Assembly: GCF_001723055.1 (NCBI RefSeq)
Contig: NZ_MDCR01000125.1
Span: forward strand, 1-47,040
Source: Streptomyces niveus
GTDB lineage: Bacteria; Actinomycetota; Actinomycetes; Streptomycetales; Streptomycetaceae
Direction: 5' to 3'
Length of the DNA stretch: 47,040 nt
Shown here piece after piece: positions 44,035 through 47,040 of the stretch. The translations under genes were made by a program, and so were the position numbers. Position 1 is the first letter of the stretch, and each line of letters starts with the position of its first letter. The notes under the pieces are model-generated. The model saw only the letters and a list, made by a program, of their open reading frames with translations. It was not told where the DNA came from and searched no databases.

Positions 44035-44922
44035 TCAGTGCTCGCGAGGTGCCGGAACGACCCGTTCCACTTCAGGGTGGGCCATCAGAAGCTGGCGCAT
44101 GGCCGATTCGGCCGCCTGGGCGTCGCCGGCCGCCAGGGCCTCGACGATCCGCGCGTGGTGCGCCAGTGAGGCGTCGGTGGGGCGGTCGCAGCCGGTGACG
44201 GGGCCGCCGGAGACCTGGAGGGCCGCCGAGACGATCCCCGACAGGTGCTCCAGCATCCGGTTGCCTGCGAGCTGGATCAGCAGGGAGTGGAATTCGGCGT
44301 CGGCGCGGGAGAACGTGATCGAGTCGCCCTGGGCGATGGCGTGGCCCATGATCTCGACCATGTCGGCCAGCCGCTGCTGGACGTCCTCGCGGCCGTGGCC
44401 GGCGGCGAGGCGCGCGGCGAGGGGCTCGATCGTCCAGCGCAGCTCGCTCAGCTCGCGGCGCTGGTCGTCACGCTGCGGGCCGAACGCCCGCCATTCGATG
44501 ATGTCGGCGTCGAGCAGGTTCCAGTCGCTGACCGGGCGGACGCGGGTGCCGACGTTGGGCCGGGCGCTGACGAGGCCCTTGGCCTCCAGGACGCGCAGCG
44601 ACTCGCGGACCACCGTGCGGGAGACCTCGAAACGCTGGCCGATCTCCTCGGGTACGAGCGGCCGGTCGGCGCCCAGGTCGCCGGAGACGATCATCTGGCC
44701 GAGCTGCTGGACGAGTTGGCCGTGCAGTCCACGGCCCCGGCTGCCCGCCGAGCGCCGGCCCACCCGGCCCAACTCGTTGTCCGCGCCGTCCCACGTGGGC
44801 GCGGGGATGCGGTCGGCGCCGGGCGCCTCCGCGTAGGGGTAGCGGTCGATTCCGCCCGGGGAGGCGAGCCCTGACTCGACGGAGCGGGCGGCGGTCATCA
44901 TGGTGTGCGCAAGGGTACTCAC
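44035..44922 (-). CDS. FadR/FCD-subfamily GntR transcriptional regulator
   Basis: A 295-residue repressor. An unusual Gly/Pro/Asp-rich N-terminal extension covers about residues 1-60. The GntR winged helix covers about 65-130 (VPEEIGQRFEVSRTVVRESL, cut), and the FCD effector domain about 155-285 carries the likely metal ligands Asp208 and His212 (DAEFH) and His256 (HHARIVEAL). FCD regulators usually bind organic acids or sugar acids. The start is GTG 44922 with AAAGGA 5 bases upstream; ATG codons at 44901 and 44898 are alternatives. Stands alone next to hrdB; its regulon is not evident. Confidence 0.9.
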   Translation of the reverse strand: MSTLAHTMMTAARSVESGLASPGGIDRYPYAEAPGADRIPAPTWDGADNELGRVGRRSAGSRGRGLHGQLVQQLGQMIVSGDLGADRPLVPEEIGQRFEVSRTVVRESLRVLEAKGLVSARPNVGTRVRPVSDWNLLDADIIEWRAFGPQRDDQRRELSELRWTIEPLAARLAAGHGREDVQQRLADMVEIMGHAIAQGDSITFSRADAEFHSLLIQLAGNRMLEHLSGIVSAALQVSGGPVTGCDRPTDASLAHHARIVEALAAGDAQAAESAMRQLLMAHPEVERVVPAPREH

Positions 44923-45081
44923 GCATCCTTTGTCGGCTCTGCTCGTCGGCCCCTTGAGGTCTTTGGTGAAAAGCACACGAAAGGGTGATCGGCGTCCGCC
45001 CTTCGATTGACGACTTATCGTAAAGAAGCGGGCGGAATCAGGGAGTTATGGGCAGGTGTGACAGCTCCGGTCGTCGAGCGA

Positions 45082-46827
45082 TCACCAACGGGCCCTGCGG
45101 CGAAGGCTCGTGAACAGATACGCGCAGAGCAGGGCGGACAGCGACAGCGTCAAGGCCGCCCCGACGGGCTGGGCGAGGACCCGGCCGGTCGCCACCAGCC
45201 AGCGGTCGGCGGCCTCCGGCCATTGCGGCCAGGCCAGTTCACGCAGCCTGGCCGGCAGTCCGACGATCGAACGCGCCGACGGAACGGCGAGCCCCTTCTC
45301 AAGGAGGGGGACGACGACGACCGGTACGGCGAGCACGGCGGCGACCCCGGCGCCGGTGACCCGGAAGACACCGGCCCCCAGCAGACCCGCCCAGGCGCAG
45401 CCGACGGTCAGCCCGGCCCAACTGACCACGAGTGCGGGCCAGTCCGGCGGCACCACCTGCGTACCGCCTCCGTACACCAGCCGCATCGCCTGCGCGTCGG
45501 CGGCGACGGTGAGGGCCGCGAGCAGCAGGGCCGCGGTGCCGGTGACGGTGAGTTTGGCCAGCAACAGGCCGATTCGGCGCGGGACGGTGCCGCGTCCCGC
45601 GGCGAGCGCGGGGTAGCGGTACTCGTCGCCGAAGGCGAACGCGCCGAGCAGACCGGCCCCGAGGGCGGCGGGCGGCAGCGGGAGGAATCCGGGCCAGGCC
45701 GCGAGGAGGCCGGGCAGCGGGGTGTTGCCGGTGCGGGCGAGCGGCAGGGTCAGCGCGAGGGAGGCGACCAGAACGGCGACGGCGACGAGCCAGGGGGTAC
45801 GAACGCCGAGGAACCGGCGGAGTTCGTACCGGAAAGGACGCAGGGGGCTGCGTACGGGCCGCGCGGGCAGTGGAGGCGGCAGGAGGCCGGAGGCGGACCG
45901 CTCGGGCGCCTGTCGCGCCACTGCGGGCGGTGACGGGTCCACGGGGGACTTCGGGCCGGTGTCCCCGGTCTCGTCGGCGAGTTGGTGGACGAGGATGCCG
46001 TGCCGGAAGGCCGTCTCGCCCAACTCGGCGCAGTTGCTGCCGAAGACGGTCAGCCGTCCGCCCGTGTCGGTGACGACCTCGACGGAGCGGCGGTCCGCGC
46101 GCGCCTCGCGGTTGACCGCGTCGGCGAGACGGGCCGCGTGCGGGGTACGGATGACGACGCGCGGACGCAGCCGGGTGCGCGCGAAGTCGGCGGCGTCCTG
46201 GTCGGCGACGAGGCGGCCTTCGTGGACGGTGACGACGCGATCGGCGGTGCGTGCGGCCTCTTTGGGGTCGCTGGTGGTGTAGAGAACGGTGCCGCCGTGC
46301 GCCGCGTGCGCCCGGAGCAGTCCGTGCAGCCAGCTGTTCTCGCGGGGCGAGAGGCCGGCGGCCGGTTCGTCGAGGACGAGCGTGTGCGGGTCGCCCAACA
46401 GGGCGGCGGCGAGGCCGAGTCTGCGGTCCATGCCGAGGGAGAGGGTGCCGAGGGGTTCGTCGCGCAGGGCTCCGATACCGACGAGGTCGAGCAGGATGTC
46501 GGCCCGCGCGGCGGGCACGCCCGCGGCGGCGCAGAGCATGCGCAGCTGCCCCCTCGCGGTACGCGCGGGGTGCCCCGGCACGTCGCCGAGCAGCACGCCG
46601 ACCTCGCGGGCGGGGTGGGCGATGCGGTGGAGCGGCCGGCCCCGGAAGTAGGTGATGCCACGGCCGGATTCGAGTTCGAGCATCAGCCGCAGGGCGGTGG
46701 TCTTGCCGGCGCCCTCGGCGCCGAGGAGCGCCGTGACGCCACCGGTCCGGGCCTCGAAGGTCAGATCGTCCACGGCGGGCGGGAGATCGCGGTGGGGGTT
46801 GCTGGTGAGTCCGATGGCCTGGAGCAT
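45082..46827 (-). CDS. Fused ABC transporter ATPase-permease with degenerate H-loop
   Basis: A 581-residue protein of the ABC-2/BcrA-like drug or antibiotic export type, with the ATPase first (about 1-220). Walker A is GAEGAGKTT (36-44), the signature LSLGM (129-133) and Walker B LVLDEP (150-155). The segment where the switch His is expected reads LYTTSDPKEAA, so that residue appears to be missing. A variable linker follows (about 310-350, rich in Pro/Ser/Arg), then a membrane domain with about six helices (360-581). Fusion in ATPase-then-permease order in one chain is uncommon for this class. The start is ATG 46827 (MLQAIGLTS); the longer open frame upstream lacks similarity. Substrate unknown. 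Confidence 0.85.
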   Translation of the reverse strand: MLQAIGLTSNPHRDLPPAVDDLTFEARTGGVTALLGAEGAGKTTALRLMLELESGRGITYFRGRPLHRIAHPAREVGVLLGDVPGHPARTARGQLRMLCAAAGVPAARADILLDLVGIGALRDEPLGTLSLGMDRRLGLAAALLGDPHTLVLDEPAAGLSPRENSWLHGLLRAHAAHGGTVLYTTSDPKEAARTADRVVTVHEGRLVADQDAADFARTRLRPRVVIRTPHAARLADAVNREARADRRSVEVVTDTGGRLTVFGSNCAELGETAFRHGILVHQLADETGDTGPKSPVDPSPPAVARQAPERSASGLLPPPLPARPVRSPLRPFRYELRRFLGVRTPWLVAVAVLVASLALTLPLARTGNTPLPGLLAAWPGFLPLPPAALGAGLLGAFAFGDEYRYPALAAGRGTVPRRIGLLLAKLTVTGTAALLLAALTVAADAQAMRLVYGGGTQVVPPDWPALVVSWAGLTVGCAWAGLLGAGVFRVTGAGVAAVLAVPVVVVPLLEKGLAVPSARSIVGLPARLRELAWPQWPEAADRWLVATGRVLAQPVGAALTLSLSALLCAYLFTSLRRRARW

Positions 46828-46957
46828 CGCTTCTCTCGCGGGGAGGTGTGACCGCTCGGCGGCAGGATGGGTACCGCAGCAAGATAACGCGATATGTCCG
46901 ACTTGTGGCGCAGGGTTGTCGTCAGCGGGGTGGGTGTCCAGGGCCTGTCGGGCGGGA

Positions 46958-47040
46958 TCAGACCTCTGGGCGGAGCATCGGCGGGTTGAGGACCGTGGCA
47001 CCGCCCGCGCGGAACAGCTGGGCGGGCCGCCCGCCCTGTC
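46958..47040 (-). CDS. C-terminal end of an unidentified gene, cut off by window edge
   Basis: The last 27 codons of a minus-strand gene: one frame reads smoothly (GGRPAQLFRAGGATVLNPPM, cut) with strong G/C at third positions and stops at 46958-46960. The other frames there look like noise. It lies 130 bases upstream of the fused ABC gene. No family can be named. Confidence 0.5.
   Translation of the reverse strand, partial: QGGRPAQLFRAGGATVLNPPMLRPEV

Noticed and set aside
44990..45030. TTGACG and ACGA-N4-TCGT symmetry upstream of the GntR gene as an FCD operator
   Set aside because: Arms of only four bases and no second copy; indistinguishable from chance.

Overview
The window is high-GC actinobacterial DNA. 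Coding style (strong G/C at third positions, GTG and TTG starts, GGAGG-type ribosome sites) and content point to a Streptomyces chromosome core. Signature genes are hrdB (principal sigma factor), parC/parE (topoisomerase IV), ptsH with a DasR-type operator, sepH and a c-di-AMP (ydaO-type) riboswitch before an M23 cell-wall peptidase. From memory, the order sepH ... ptsH ... parC ... parE ... hrdB matches the S. coelicolor region around SCO5855 to SCO5820, read from left to right here. No rRNA, tRNA, CRISPR array, transposase or integrase was recognised.

Layout. 1-4.2 kb: a cut-off membrane protein, sepH (cell division), a rhodanese-type sulfurtransferase and a VOC protein. 4.2-12 kb, minus strand: an ABC exporter, then a probable unit patA - DUF5998 - phosphodiesterase - tdk. 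12-16.4 kb: ptsH, the riboswitch-controlled M23 peptidase and a translationally coupled M16 peptidase pair. 16.6-20.2 kb: parC, convergent with a COG0523 GTPase.

20.2-31.2 kb is the most accessory-looking block: a LacI regulator, sugar-binding lipoprotein, two permeases, a cytoplasmic GH13 alpha-glucosidase and a 1428-residue secreted multidomain enzyme whose C-terminal domain carries the GH87 (alpha-1,3-glucanase/mycodextranase) Asp / Asp-Asp arrangement. Together they look like a complete alpha-glucan utilisation locus: cleavage outside the cell, import, hydrolysis inside and LacI control. The transporter ATPase is absent and is presumably the shared MsiK-type protein encoded elsewhere.

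31.5-38.1 kb holds two two-component systems around a DUF485/SSS carboxylate symporter: a CitA/CitB-type pair that converges on the transporter, and a NarL-type pair directly upstream of it on the same strand. 38.2-44.9 kb: parE, a small zinc-ribbon protein, a secreted trypsin-like protease, hrdB with a long leader, and an FCD-type GntR regulator. 45-47 kb: a fused ABC ATPase/permease and the last codons of an unidentified gene.

Terminators are unusually readable. Perfect or near-perfect hairpins close sepH/sulfurtransferase, ptsH/M23, the M16 pair, the GH13 operon, lacI, the GH87 gene, parE, the DUF7455/protease pair, hrdB and the GntR gene. All family assignments come from reading the translated sequences; no database search was run.
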